This document shows positions 17,725-25,420 of a DNA stretch of 64,000 nucleotides, piece after piece. A model generated the notes under the pieces. It was given only the letters and a program-made list of their open reading frames with translations. It searched no databases and was not told where the DNA came from. The stretch is from Actinotalea sp. Marseille-Q4924 (GTDB lineage Bacteria > Actinomycetota > Actinomycetes > Actinomycetales > Cellulomonadaceae): the NCBI RefSeq assembly GCF_916618755.1, contig NZ_CAKAKB010000004.1:248001-312000 (forward strand), given 5' to 3'. Position 1 is the first letter of the stretch; each line of letters starts with the position of its first letter. A program made the translations under genes and the position numbers.

Positions 17725-18388
17725 ATGAAGCTCCTGCTCACGTCCGGCGGCGTCACCAACCCGAGCATCAGGACCGCCCTCGAGCGGCTCCTCGGCAAGC
17801 CGGTCGGCGAGTGCCACGCGCTCTGCATCCCGACGGCCCAGTGGGGTCATCCGATGTCCGACGACGGTGCAACGCCTCGTCGGCGCCGGGCCGGGATTCG
17901 AGCACCTGTCCGGCCTCGGCTGGGCCTCCCTGGGCGTCCTGGAGCTCACCGCCCTCCCCACGATCGGCGAGGAACGGTGGGTGCCCTGGGTCCGGCAGGC
18001 CGACGTGCTGCTCGTGAACGGCGGCGACGCCACCCACCTGTGCCATTGGATGCGGGATTCCGGCCTGGCCGCGCTGCTGCCGTCGCTGACCGACACCGTC
18101 TGGGTGGGAGTGAGCGCGGGGAGCATGGTCATGGCGCCGCGCATCGGGCCCTCCTTCGTCGAGTGGCCGTCCGCGCCGGACGACCGGACGCTCGGCCTCG
18201 TCGACTTTGCGATCTTTCCGCACCTGGACGCCTTCCCCACCAACACGCTGGCTGACGCCGAACGGTGGGCCGCGGACATTGGTGGGCTGGCGTACGCCAT
18301 CGACGAGCAGACGGCCATCGTCGTCGACGCCGGTTCTGTCGAGGTGGTGTCCGAGGGGCGGTGGGTCGACTTCCGGCATGACGGCTGA
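17725..18388 (+). pseudogene. Peptidase E (S51-like) gene with frameshift
   Basis: The first frame (ATG 17725, GAGG before it) encodes MKLLLTSGGVTNPSIRTALE... to CIPTAQWGHPM, the N-terminus of peptidase E/type-1 glutamine-amidotransferase-like proteins. The family sequence then continues in the next frame: TVQRLVGAGPGFEHLSGLG, DVLLVNGGDATHLCHWM, the nucleophile elbow GVSAGSM and FPHLDAF to the stop at 18388. The shift lies near 17855-17866. Peptidase E hydrolyses N-terminal aspartyl peptides. Both halves are otherwise well conserved, so the frameshift is either recent or a sequencing error. Confidence 0.75.
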
Positions 18389-18549
18389 GCCTCGAGCCCG
18401 GTCCTCCGGGTTGGATCGGCCCGCTCCGCCGCGTCACCCTGTTGCCCGTGTGCGATCCGTGCCGGTCAACGCCGACCATCGGCGCCCCCGCGTGATACCG
18501 GTGGCGATAGCGCTGGCAATGACGAAGCGCGGTGGGTGCGGTCGCTCCG

Positions 18550-18986
18550 TCATCGCGGCGCTGAGGAGGCTCGTTCGCCCACTCGGCCAGGAGGTCGACC
18601 AGCGGGCGCACCGTCTTGGGCGGCCGGGTGGCGCGGCCAGTGCTGGAGCGCCCTGGTGACCTGGACTCGGGTCGGCTCGTCGCCGTGAGTGGTGAGGAAC
18701 TGCCCGGCCCAGTCCTGCTCGGCGCAGTGGATCAGGTGAGCGGGTCGACTCCATCGCGGAACACGGCCGTCATCGCCGCCTCGGTGACGACGTCGCCCGG
18801 GTGCAGGTGGCGGCGGCTGTCCCCGAGGCGGGCGAGGCCAGCTCCGGACCAGCGGCCCTGCGGGTTGCCGGTCTGCCTGTAGTAGGCGGTCAGCGATGCG
18901 CCCGTCTGGAAGTCGGCGTCGCCCGAAGCGACGTGACGGGTCAAGTAGGCGTACCCGTCCCCGGCCGTGAGCTTGTGCATCGACAT
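18550..18986 (-). pseudogene. Remnant of a second MobF relaxase
   Basis: ATG 18986 begins MSMHKLTAGDGYAYLTRHVA, nearly identical to the start of the intact relaxase at 15058, and matches it for about 84 residues up to DPLT. The frame then stops. The following sequence, in another frame, encodes HCAEQDWAGQFLTTHGDEPT and RALQHWPRHPAAQD. This corresponds to a region more than 150 residues further on in the intact protein. An internal deletion and frameshift have thus removed the His-triad and the helicase is absent. The copy diverges enough from the intact gene to have come from a separate element rather than a local duplication. Confidence 0.8.
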
Positions 18987-19191
18987 CAATTCCGCCACCT
19001 CCCTCAACGCGGCCATGCGAGCAGGAATAGCTGCCCCATACGTGCAGGTGTGCGGGCGCAGGGGAGAAGATCGGCGGCCCACGCGCTTGAGGCGTCTGCA
19101 GGCAGGTAGGCGAACCGATGCGCAACCTGCGGGCGGCTCAGAGAAGATGTGGCGCCGGGCAGACTGGAGGCACCGCACCCGGGAGGACGCC

Positions 19192-19611
19192 ATGCCGATG
19201 GCCCGAGGGATCACCCGCATCAACAAGCGGTTCATCAACCCGGTCATGCTGCGGCTCGCGGGGATCGGGCCGATGGTCGACCTCGAGCACGTCGGCCGGC
19301 GGACCGGGACGGTCCGGCACACCCCGCTCATGGCCTTCCGCCGCGGGGACGTGGTGACGATCGCGTTGACCTACGGCCCGGACGTCCAGTGGCTGGCGAA
19401 CGTCCGTCACGCGGGCAGGTGCCGCATGCGCATGGGCCGGGAGATCCTCAGGATCGGCGCCCCGCGACTCGTGGACCCGGCCGAAGGGCTCGACCGCATC
19501 CCGCAGCCCAAGCGGGCGCTGTTGCGCTGGCCCATCGGGTGCCGCGACTACGTCGAGCTGCCCGTGCTCCGGCCGCCGTCCCGAGGGGGCTTCAGTCCTC
19601 CCGGAAGGTGA
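19192..19611 (+). CDS. Deazaflavin (F420)-dependent nitroreductase-family protein
   Basis: This 139-residue protein starts at ATG 19192 with GGGAGGA 5 bp upstream. The sequence VDLEHVGRRTGTVRHTPLM followed by DVVTIALTYGPDVQWLANVRHAG is the characteristic FDOR-A/Ddn split-barrel pattern, in which the RRTGxxRxTPL loop binds the F420 phosphate region. Such enzymes reduce quinones or nitro compounds using F420H2 in actinobacteria. The C-terminus overlaps a convergent HhH gene by 20 bp. It lies just upstream of the remnant relaxase, on the opposite strand. Confidence 0.85.
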   Translation: MPMARGITRINKRFINPVMLRLAGIGPMVDLEHVGRRTGTVRHTPLMAFRRGDVVTIALTYGPDVQWLANVRHAGRCRMRMGREILRIGAPRLVDPAEGLDRIPQPKRALLRWPIGCRDYVELPVLRPPSRGGFSPPGR

Positions 19612-19810
19612 GTCCTTCCGCTGCCAACGCGTCGCCGAGGATGGCGACGGCCTTGGGGCCGACGCCGTGGATCGTCAGGAGCTCGCGCCGGGATCGTGCG
19701 GCCACGAGACGGAGGCTCGTGAGGCCGTTGGCGGAGAGCTCGCGAGCGGCGGTCTTGCCGATGGCATCGGGGAGGTCGCCGACCGGGCGGACGTCGGGTG
19801 TGGGAGCCAT
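19592..19810 (-). CDS. Helix-hairpin-helix DNA-binding-like small protein
   Basis: This is a protein of about 72 residues. ATG 19810 (MAPTPDVRPVGDLP) is preferred over an upstream Met. RRELLTIHGVGPKAVAILGDALAAEGL is a clear helix-hairpin-helix motif (hGxGxxxA). A similar module in the first half (IGKTAARELSANGL) suggests a pseudo-two-fold (HhH)2 unit. Such small proteins resemble the RNA polymerase alpha C-terminal or RuvA-like HhH fold and may bind DNA; no partner is evident. The 3' end overlaps the F420-type gene by 20 bp. Confidence 0.7.
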   Translation of the reverse strand: MAPTPDVRPVGDLPDAIGKTAARELSANGLTSLRLVAARSRRELLTIHGVGPKAVAILGDALAAEGLTFRED

Positions 19811-19823
19811 GGCCCATCCTCGC

Positions 19824-20402
19824 CTAAGCACGGTTCCGTCGAGCCCGCCGGAGAGCGGCCGCGCCCACTCCCACCAGGCCGAGAGTCACCGCCGCTGCAG
19901 ACGCGTTGCGCCCTCGGTTCCTCGCCGAGCCATGCTCAGCGGTCACTGTCCTCAGTAGCTCTTCGTACCGCTCCGTCGCGAGTTCAGCCGCCGCACGTTG
20001 CTCAGCGCCAGCTCTTCGCCCGGTGCGCGTCGCGTACATAGCCGCAGCACCCACCGTCACGAGTGCCGCGACAGCCAGCACGACGATCCACTCAGTGTCC
20101 GCCTCTGATAGTTCCGCTCCGGCGGAGGTGACTGCGGACAGCGTCACCGAGATGATCAGCGTCAGCACGCCGCCGTTGAAGGCTGCCGCCGCTCCGACCG
20201 CATACCGGACGAACGCGCTCGTCGGTGACGCCCATGCCGCCGCGATCACAGCGAACGCGCCGACGACGAGGGTCAAGCCAGGAAGAGAGTCGAAACGCCA
20301 GACCACTGCGGCGAACACAAGTGGAACGATGAGGGCCACCCCCGCGGCCAGTCGGTCCTCCACCTTGAGGTCGTTCTTCGGGACCCGGGCTCGCCTGCTC
20401 AC
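19824..20402 (-). CDS. Hypothetical membrane protein
   Basis: This 192-residue protein has no recognisable family. GTG 20402 directly abuts the stop of a small disrupted frame upstream. Four hydrophobic segments are visible: about residues 20-37, 42-60, 68-92 and 103-122. They are followed by a charged soluble region with alternating Ala/Glu/Arg (EQRAAAELATERYEELL) that could form a coiled coil, and a last hydrophobic stretch near the C-terminus. It ends 13 bp upstream of the HhH gene start on the same strand, so the two may be co-transcribed. Confidence 0.55.
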   Translation of the reverse strand: MSRRARVPKNDLKVEDRLAAGVALIVPLVFAAVVWRFDSLPGLTLVVGAFAVIAAAWASPTSAFVRYAVGAAAAFNGGVLTLIISVTLSAVTSAGAELSEADTEWIVVLAVAALVTVGAAAMYATRTGRRAGAEQRAAAELATERYEELLRTVTAEHGSARNRGRNASAAAVTLGLVGVGAAALRRARRNRA

Positions 20403-20615
20403 TCAGTCGTCATCGACGCCTCGGAGGCCCTCCATGAGTCGCTCCGCATCCTTGCTGCGGCGGGACCTCACCGCGGGTACCGGCGACTCACGGGGTGCGT
20501 GCTGCCAGGGCCCGCCGAGAGCCCAAACTGCGCCCGTGGCCGTCGGAGGCGTCCATCTGACATGACCTTCCCGAGCGGCTCACCGCTGGATGACGAAGCC
20601 TGACTCTTCTTGCAT
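20403..20615 (-). pseudogene. Small conserved-looking ORF interrupted by an in-frame TGA
   Basis: From ATG 20615 the frame reads MQEESGFVIQR, then TGA (20580-20582), then AAREGHVRWTPPTATGAVWA continuing to RRSKDAERLMEGLRGVDDD and a stop at 20403. The downstream part looks protein-like, without random high-GC bias, and its stop abuts the GTG of the next gene. It is probably a 70-residue gene broken by one nonsense mutation. A shorter functional product starting inside is possible. Confidence 0.35.
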
Positions 20616-20628
20616 CGCTGCGATGCAA
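20610..20628. repeat. Perfect 9-1-9 palindrome
   Basis: TTGCATCGC, a single T, then GCGATGCAA form a perfect inverted repeat covering the start codon of the disrupted small ORF. It could be an operator or an RNA hairpin. Bases 20629-20852 hold no convincing gene. Confidence 0.5.
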
Positions 20629-20852
20629 CCGGTGTCCCGGGATCGTTTCGGGGCCCGCGGCGCCATCGAGATGGGTGCGCCCATGGCACCCGAGCCGCCG
20701 CTCCAGGCACGCAGGGAAGAGGACTGCCGCATTCGCGAGTCGCTTTGGCCTGCCCCGCCCCCGTGAAGCCGTTGGCGTGGACCGACGCCTGCTCGCTCGA
20801 CGCCGAGCCGGCAGGCTGCGGCCGCGCGTCGACGGCATGGAGCCGCATTTGC

Positions 20853-21266
20853 TCACTGCGCCCGCGTCGCGAACCACCGCCGTGCTCGAATGCGAACCGG
20901 TGTGAACAGGCGGCGCCACCATACGCGTTCGCGGGTCAGATGAGCGGCCACGTCGCGGTGGTCCCGCGCTGCAGCTGCGGCGTGCTCTAGCGCGCCGATC
21001 GGGGGCAACCAGTGGACTCGGCCGCGGGTGATCCAGTAATGCGATCGGCAGGGAAGTGCGCCGTTGCCAATCGAAGGGCTGAGGCTGATGTCGCCGTCCT
21101 CGAAGCGCACCGACCACTGCGCGGGGCCGAGCGGTGTGACCACCTTGGCGCTGCATCCGCACAGGCACAGGTGCACCACCAAGTCGTACTTAGGACAGAC
21201 GTAGAGCGTGCGCGGCTCGAGCGCCTTTGGGATCGAACTCACGAGGACATGCGGGATGGTGGTCAC
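20853..21266 (-). CDS. DUF6527-like cysteine-rich protein of the ubiquitin-like operon
   Basis: This is a 137-residue protein whose GTG 21266 overlaps the E1-like gene stop by 4 bp (GTGA). It contains LYVCPKYDLVVHLCLCGCSAKVVTPL, later GALPCRSHYWITRGRVHWL, and a basic Trp/Arg-rich tail. The Cys/His spacing (C...HxCxCGC...PCxSHY) suggests a metal site or a reactive cysteine. I associate this sequence type with DUF6527 proteins that accompany multiubiquitin and ThiF genes. The biochemical role is unknown; an E2-like or ligase/adaptor role is only a guess from position in the operon. Confidence 0.7.
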   Translation of the reverse strand: MTTIPHVLVSSIPKALEPRTLYVCPKYDLVVHLCLCGCSAKVVTPLGPAQWSVRFEDGDISLSPSIGNGALPCRSHYWITRGRVHWLPPIGALEHAAAAARDHRDVAAHLTRERVWWRRLFTPVRIRARRWFATRAQ

Positions 21267-22426
21267 GTCGCGTCCTCCCCGATGGTGTTGTCGTCGGTCG
21301 TGTAGATGCTGGTGGTGCCGAGAACGGCGTCCAGGTAGAAGCCGTTCATCCGCTTCCACGCGATCACAGCCAGAGCCGCGTTGAGGGCGTTGAGCTCGAC
21401 GACCTGGATGTTCGACCCGTACTCGTCAGCCGACGCACCGCTGGGTATGTGGGCCCGCGCCTGCGGAGTGCTGACCGACACGCGGATCGCCGCGAGCAGC
21501 TGCCCAGCTGTGCCGGCACGGTCTACACCCATGCCAACGTCGATGAACGTCGCGCCGGACGCCTCGAGCGCCGCAACCAGCTCACTGCGAGCGGGGCCGT
21601 CGTCTACTGCGAGGAAGACGCAGTCGAAAGCGGCCAACTCGGTAGCGTCGTCGGCCGTCACGTACTGGTCGTGGGCGACGACGCCGCGGCGCATGACCGC
21701 AGCCTGGGTCGCCCAATGCTGTGCCTTGGATGGGCGCGCACGGAGCGTCTCGATGCTCACAGCGCCCGGCGCTCGGAAGGCGTTGTGGGAGAGGAGAACG
21801 TCACCGTCATAGACGTGAATCTCGGCGACACTTGTCTTGATGAGCAGATCCACCAAGTACGAGCCGGTGCCCCCTGCCCCGATCACAGCGAGCCGCTGCC
21901 CAGACAGCCGGTGGCCGAGGTCAGCGATCCCGGCGCGCGGCGTGGCCGAGTCCGCGAACCGGAACGGTGAGGGGTGCGCGTCGCTCGACGAGCGGCGAAA
22001 CGTGCGGGCACTGACACCAGGTTCGATCGCCTGAGCCCAGCGCTCGATGAGCTCGACGTAGTGGGTCACCTTGTCGTGAAGGTCTCCGTACAGTCCCCCA
22101 GGAGGCTTGGAAGACAGGCGCAGCGTGGCGCTCAGACCAGGCTTGACTACGGAGTTGTCGCGACCGGCGACAATCCGGGTCAGCGGGCCGCCCTTGTCGT
22201 CGCAAGGGTGGTCTCCGCACAGAATTAGCGTGTGGTCAGCCGGGGGCTGCAGTCGGTCGCCGGCGTGCTGCAGGGTCTCGGCTAGGACGACCCGCCCCAC
22301 AGTTCCGGGTGAGATCACCGCGGGAACGTCGTGGACTAGCAGCACACCTTCGGCGACCTCCACATCGAACCCGTCACGTCGCAACTGATCTATGGCCTCC
22401 TCAGGAGCGAACGGTGGCCTTGACAA
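21263..22426 (-). CDS. DUF6791-ThiF E1-like adenylyltransferase
   Basis: This 387-residue protein starts at TTG 22426 (GAGG upstream) and overlaps the multiubiquitin gene by 26 bp. Residues 1 to about 150 resemble the DUF6791 domain that precedes E1 enzymes in bacterial ubiquitin-like operons (HTLILCGDHPCDDKGGPL, LSSKPPGGLYGDLHDKVTHY). Residues from about 165 on form the ThiF/E1 Rossmann domain: LAVIGAGGTGSYLVDLL (nucleotide loop), VYDGDVLLSHNAFRAPGA (metal Asp and Arg finger) and FLAVDDGPARSELV. It should adenylate the C-terminus of the adjacent ubiquitin-like protein. No separate JAB peptidase or canonical E2 gene is nearby. Confidence 0.85.
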   Translation of the reverse strand: MSRPPFAPEEAIDQLRRDGFDVEVAEGVLLVHDVPAVISPGTVGRVVLAETLQHAGDRLQPPADHTLILCGDHPCDDKGGPLTRIVAGRDNSVVKPGLSATLRLSSKPPGGLYGDLHDKVTHYVELIERWAQAIEPGVSARTFRRSSSDAHPSPFRFADSATPRAGIADLGHRLSGQRLAVIGAGGTGSYLVDLLIKTSVAEIHVYDGDVLLSHNAFRAPGAVSIETLRARPSKAQHWATQAAVMRRGVVAHDQYVTADDATELAAFDCVFLAVDDGPARSELVAALEASGATFIDVGMGVDRAGTAGQLLAAIRVSVSTPQARAHIPSGASADEYGSNIQVVELNALNAALAVIAWKRMNGFYLDAVLGTTSIYTTDDNTIGEDAT

Positions 22427-22652
22427 CGAACCTCATCCCCTTCCGCACCTTGATGCTCTGGCCGGGACGCAGCAGCCCGGACGTGGCCTCATGCGGGCCG
22501 CGCGAGTACTTCACCGAGTGCTCGACGTCCCCGGTGGCGCCGAGCTCGGCGAGCTCGACGATGCGCTCGAACGTCAACTCCCGCTCCCGCACCTCGACCT
22601 CGGTGCCGTTGATCACGATCTCGAACGTCTTGTTCTTCGTCTCGGTCGACAT
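22401..22652 (-). CDS. Multiubiquitin-domain ubiquitin-like protein
   Basis: This 83-residue protein starts at ATG 22652 with GAGG 7 bp upstream. The sequence TFEIVINGTEVEVRERELTF, then VELAELGATG, VEHSVKYSRGPHEATSGLL and RPGQSIKVRKGMRFVVKAT, follows the beta-grasp multiubiquitin domain pattern, here as a single copy. The C-terminus ends ATVRS and lacks Gly-Gly, so either the E1 accepts a different terminus or conjugation is not classical. It is the first gene of a three-gene overlapping operon with the E1-like and DUF6527-like proteins. A modification or defence role is inferred from relatives. Confidence 0.8.
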   Translation of the reverse strand: MSTETKNKTFEIVINGTEVEVRERELTFERIVELAELGATGDVEHSVKYSRGPHEATSGLLRPGQSIKVRKGMRFVVKATVRS

Positions 22653-22828
22653 GGCAAGCCTCATCCGTACTGGCGCCGACTGGTTCGGCCCCTCAACCCA
22701 CACAGTAGCCGCTCTGTCATCATCAGTGCAAGGGTGATACTGTGATGTCGGGTTACGCAGACGGACGTGGGCGTGTCGTGCCGACGCGGTTCAGGCCCGG
22801 GTCATAGGCTGTCGTCATCAGGGCATGG

Positions 22829-23146
22829 GTGACGGCGAGAAGGGGAGTGCGCATCGAGTTCGGGGACGAGTTCCTGCGCCGCCTCGCGTGCGATCCGGAC
22901 TTCGTTCCCGCGCGATGGAGCCGTGAAATCGTCAGGGCATATCGGAAGAAGGTGCAGGTGTTGGCGGCCGCGACCGACGACCGCGACCTTCGAGCTATGC
23001 GTTCCCTGCGCCTCGAGCGGCTCGAGGGTGACCGCGCCGGCACGTATTCGATCAGGGTTAACAGCCAGTACCGCCTGATCCTCGATCTCCGAACCGAAGG
23101 CTCTGATCGCGTGGTCGAGATCCTCGAGCTGGTCGACTATCACTGA
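22829..23146 (+). CDS. higB: HigB/RelE-type toxin
   Basis: This is a protein of about 105 residues. GTG 22829 is given, but GTG 22847, closer to AGAAGGGGA, is an alternative that fits family length better. The sequence shows the RelE/ParE fold, with KKVQVLAAATDDRDLRAM, then RLERLEGDRAGTYSIRVN and QYRLILDL followed by a last strand VVEILELVDYH. HigB toxins are ribosome-dependent mRNA interferases. The antitoxin gene follows after 15 bp, the toxin-first order typical of higBA. Confidence 0.85.
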   Translation: MTARRGVRIEFGDEFLRRLACDPDFVPARWSREIVRAYRKKVQVLAAATDDRDLRAMRSLRLERLEGDRAGTYSIRVNSQYRLILDLRTEGSDRVVEILELVDYH

Positions 23147-23161
23147 CAAGGAGGCTAGCTG

Positions 23162-24235
23162 TTGAACACCTTCGCAGAGGCTTTTCCTCCAGGCGAGATT
23201 CTCGCCGAGGAGTTGGAGGCCCGCGGCTGGACCCAGGCCGAGTTTGCCGAAGTGCTTGGGCGACCCGCGCAGTTAGTCTCCGAGATCATCGCGGGGAAGA
23301 AGGAGATCACCCGGGAGTCTGCGAGTCAGATTGCCGCCGCCCTTGGGACCACCGCAGAGTTCTGGCTCAACATGCAGGACCGCTACCACTTGTGGCGACA
23401 GGCACAGGACCGCCGCACCCAGAGAGAACTCGACGATGTGCGCCTTCGTGCACGACTTACGACCCTCGCTCCGGTGGCGATTCTGAAGCAGCGCGGTCTT
23501 ATCCGCGGTAACACGCTGCGGGACGTGGAGGCGGAGCTCAAGCGGTTGTATAAGACCGACGACATCTGGGAGGACCCCGAGATTCTGGTCGCCGCGCGGC
23601 GCTCAGTCGCGGACGCCGCGCTCACATCGACGCAGGTGGCGTGGGCAGCGTGCGTTCGGCAAGCAGCCGAGGCAAAGACCGCGGCCGCGTTCGTGCCCGA
23701 TGGTCTAGAGGATCTTGCGGGTAGGCTCACACGGTTGGTCCGGGTTCCGGAGGCATTCTCCGAATTGCCTGGCGAGTTCGCTGCGGTCGGCGTTCGGCTC
23801 GTGTACGTGGATGCCTTTCCTTCGAGCAAGATGGACGGCTGTTCGTTGCTCCTCGACGAGAACTCGCCGGTAATCGGCGTCTCGGGTCGCGGCCGGCGCA
23901 TGGACAAGGTCCTGTTCACCATCCTTCACGAAACCGCGCACGTGGTCCTCCGGCACTTGGAAGAGGACTCTTGCATCATCGACGACTCGAGTGACGGCCC
24001 GACGCTCGGTCTTGAGGAGCCAGCGAACGAGCTCGCTGGTTCGTGGGTCTTGCCGTCGCCGCTCCCGACGGTCCCTGAACGCATAAGCGCGAGTTGGATC
24101 AGCAACGTGGCAGCCACGATGAATGTGCACCCGATCGTTCTCATCGGAAGGCTCCAGAAGGACGGGCGTATCCCTTGGAGGACGACTCTCGTCAAGGACG
24201 CGCCTACTGTCACGGCGTACCTGGAGCAATGGTGA
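23162..24235 (+). CDS. higA: HigA-type antitoxin fused to ImmA/IrrE peptidase
   Basis: This is a 357-residue protein. TTG 23162 lies behind AAGGAGG and is the best start. Residues 1 to about 75 are a HigA/XRE helix-turn-helix: LAEELEARGWTQAEFAEVLG, then QLVSEIIAGKKEI and ALGTTAEFWLNMQ. The C-terminal half is an ImmA/IrrE zinc metallopeptidase with HETAHVVL (HExxH) and a distal Glu region (EEPANELAGSWVLP). The HTH part should repress the operon and neutralise HigB. The peptidase part could cleave a regulator or the antitoxin itself, as in ImmA-type switches. Antitoxins of this length are a known but minority architecture. Confidence 0.85.
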   Translation: MNTFAEAFPPGEILAEELEARGWTQAEFAEVLGRPAQLVSEIIAGKKEITRESASQIAAALGTTAEFWLNMQDRYHLWRQAQDRRTQRELDDVRLRARLTTLAPVAILKQRGLIRGNTLRDVEAELKRLYKTDDIWEDPEILVAARRSVADAALTSTQVAWAACVRQAAEAKTAAAFVPDGLEDLAGRLTRLVRVPEAFSELPGEFAAVGVRLVYVDAFPSSKMDGCSLLLDENSPVIGVSGRGRRMDKVLFTILHETAHVVLRHLEEDSCIIDDSSDGPTLGLEEPANELAGSWVLPSPLPTVPERISASWISNVAATMNVHPIVLIGRLQKDGRIPWRTTLVKDAPTVTAYLEQW

Positions 24236-24407
24236 GTTCCGCCCGTCATTGTCCTGCCATTTCCCACGGGAGCCGAACCTCGCGAGTGTCCTGCGCGTAC
24301 GCGGTCTGGCGCACGGGCCGAGGTCTGCGACCTCAGCAGCCTCAGGAAGCGCGGTTGCACCGATTCGCGCGCCGAGGTTGGTTTTAAAGAGAAGAGGAGG
24401 CGGGAAC

Positions 24408-25085
24408 ATGGGAGTCGCGAAGCCGGTCAATTTGCCCAGCAAGTCGTTCCCCACGCGTGCCGCGGCCAAAGCTTGGGTGCGCGACGAGATCAAGGACCAC
24501 TACAGCCTCGAGTCGGTCGTGGCCGATCCGTTGCACGTGGCAGTCCTGTTGGATCTGCTTGAACGAGACGACGATGCGGTCGACAAAGTTGGCGTCGGGG
24601 TGAAAGAGTTTTTTATCAGACGTACTGCGCTCGGCAAGGGCCGGGTCCAGCACGTGAAGCATGACGCGCGAGGGGTCTGGATCCGACGCGTCGATGGCAC
24701 CGAAGAGGACTGGAGCTACACGAGCGCCATTGATCAGGAAGGGCGTCAGTCAGATGTCAAGGAGGCCCTGCGGGCGGTACTCGACGAGGACCGTGTCCGC
24801 TTTCGCGAAGAGGCATTTGCGGCGGGACCCGTGCGCTGTGCGCGTACGGGGGAGCTGATTCCATCAAGAGACGACGCGGAGGTGCGGTACGGCAACCCGT
24901 CCTGGGCCCAGCTCACGGCGGGCTTCGTCGAGACGCAAGGTGGCTGGGACGCCATCGAACTGACGGCCGGGGATGGCCAGGTGCAGATCGGGGGCGACCT
25001 GGCTGACGCCGGGCAGCGCCGGGCATGGAAGAGCTACTGGGAGCGGTATGCGCGACCCCTTCTGGTCAAGAAGCCGGGCCGGTGA
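24408..25085 (+). CDS. DCL-family (DUF3223) protein
   Basis: This 225-residue protein starts at ATG 24408 preceded by GAGGAGG. VNLPSKSFPTRAAAKAWVRD, then ESVVADPLHVAVLLDLLERDD and GVGVKEFFIRRTALGKGRV match the DUF3223/DCL domain, named after a plant plastid rRNA-processing factor. The C-terminal half contains CARTGELIPSRDDAEVRYGNPSW, reminiscent of a degenerate HNH-like or zinc-ribbon segment. Bacterial DCL proteins often occur in mobile or defence-rich regions, but their function is unknown. It is the last gene of island segment I, 150 bp before the next att module. Confidence 0.75.
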   Translation: MGVAKPVNLPSKSFPTRAAAKAWVRDEIKDHYSLESVVADPLHVAVLLDLLERDDDAVDKVGVGVKEFFIRRTALGKGRVQHVKHDARGVWIRRVDGTEEDWSYTSAIDQEGRQSDVKEALRAVLDEDRVRFREEAFAAGPVRCARTGELIPSRDDAEVRYGNPSWAQLTAGFVETQGGWDAIELTAGDGQVQIGGDLADAGQRRAWKSYWERYARPLLVKKPGR

Positions 25086-25236
25086 TTTCAGGGCGCCGTC
25101 CTCAGGAGGCGCCAGCCGCCCGCGCGAGCGGCGGACCCGCACTCAGCGAATGTCTGCCGGTGGACTTTCGCTTGAGCCCGGCCCATGGTCGGCTTGCGGC
25201 CGACGAGGCGGCTAGCCGTGCGCTTTGCCCGTGGAC

Positions 25237-25374
25237 GTGGTCAGCGCGTGGTCAGCGCCGACCGTGGAACGGTGTCGTTCGACGAATCACCGGCATGTAG
25301 TTCCGCAGGTCAGGGTGTTGCGACTGAACCAAGATCGAACTCCAAAAGGTGGTGCTGGCAGATCGTGTCTGCCT
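25237..25374 (+). repeat. att-like module 2 (arm, degraded palindrome, degraded tRNA core)
   Basis: Tandem GTGGTCAGCG repeats (25237-25257) are followed at 48 bp by AATCAC...GTAGTT, a decayed form of the palindrome seen in module 3. At 103 bp a tRNA-Arg-like core (25340-25374) matches the intact tRNA in 26 of 35 ungapped positions. It lies exactly between the defence segment and the fructan locus. The remainder of 25086-25420 shows no gene. Confidence 0.7.
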
Positions 25375-25420
25375 CCCGTGAGTGCTCCGGGGACTGTGCG
25401 TGCGGGCCGGGACCGGCGCC

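Noticed and set aside
20488-21168. Minus-strand frame overlapping the DUF6527-like gene
   Set aside because: Its translation is a shifted, Arg/Pro-rich shadow; the overlapping frame from GTG 21266 carries the conserved Cys/His motifs.
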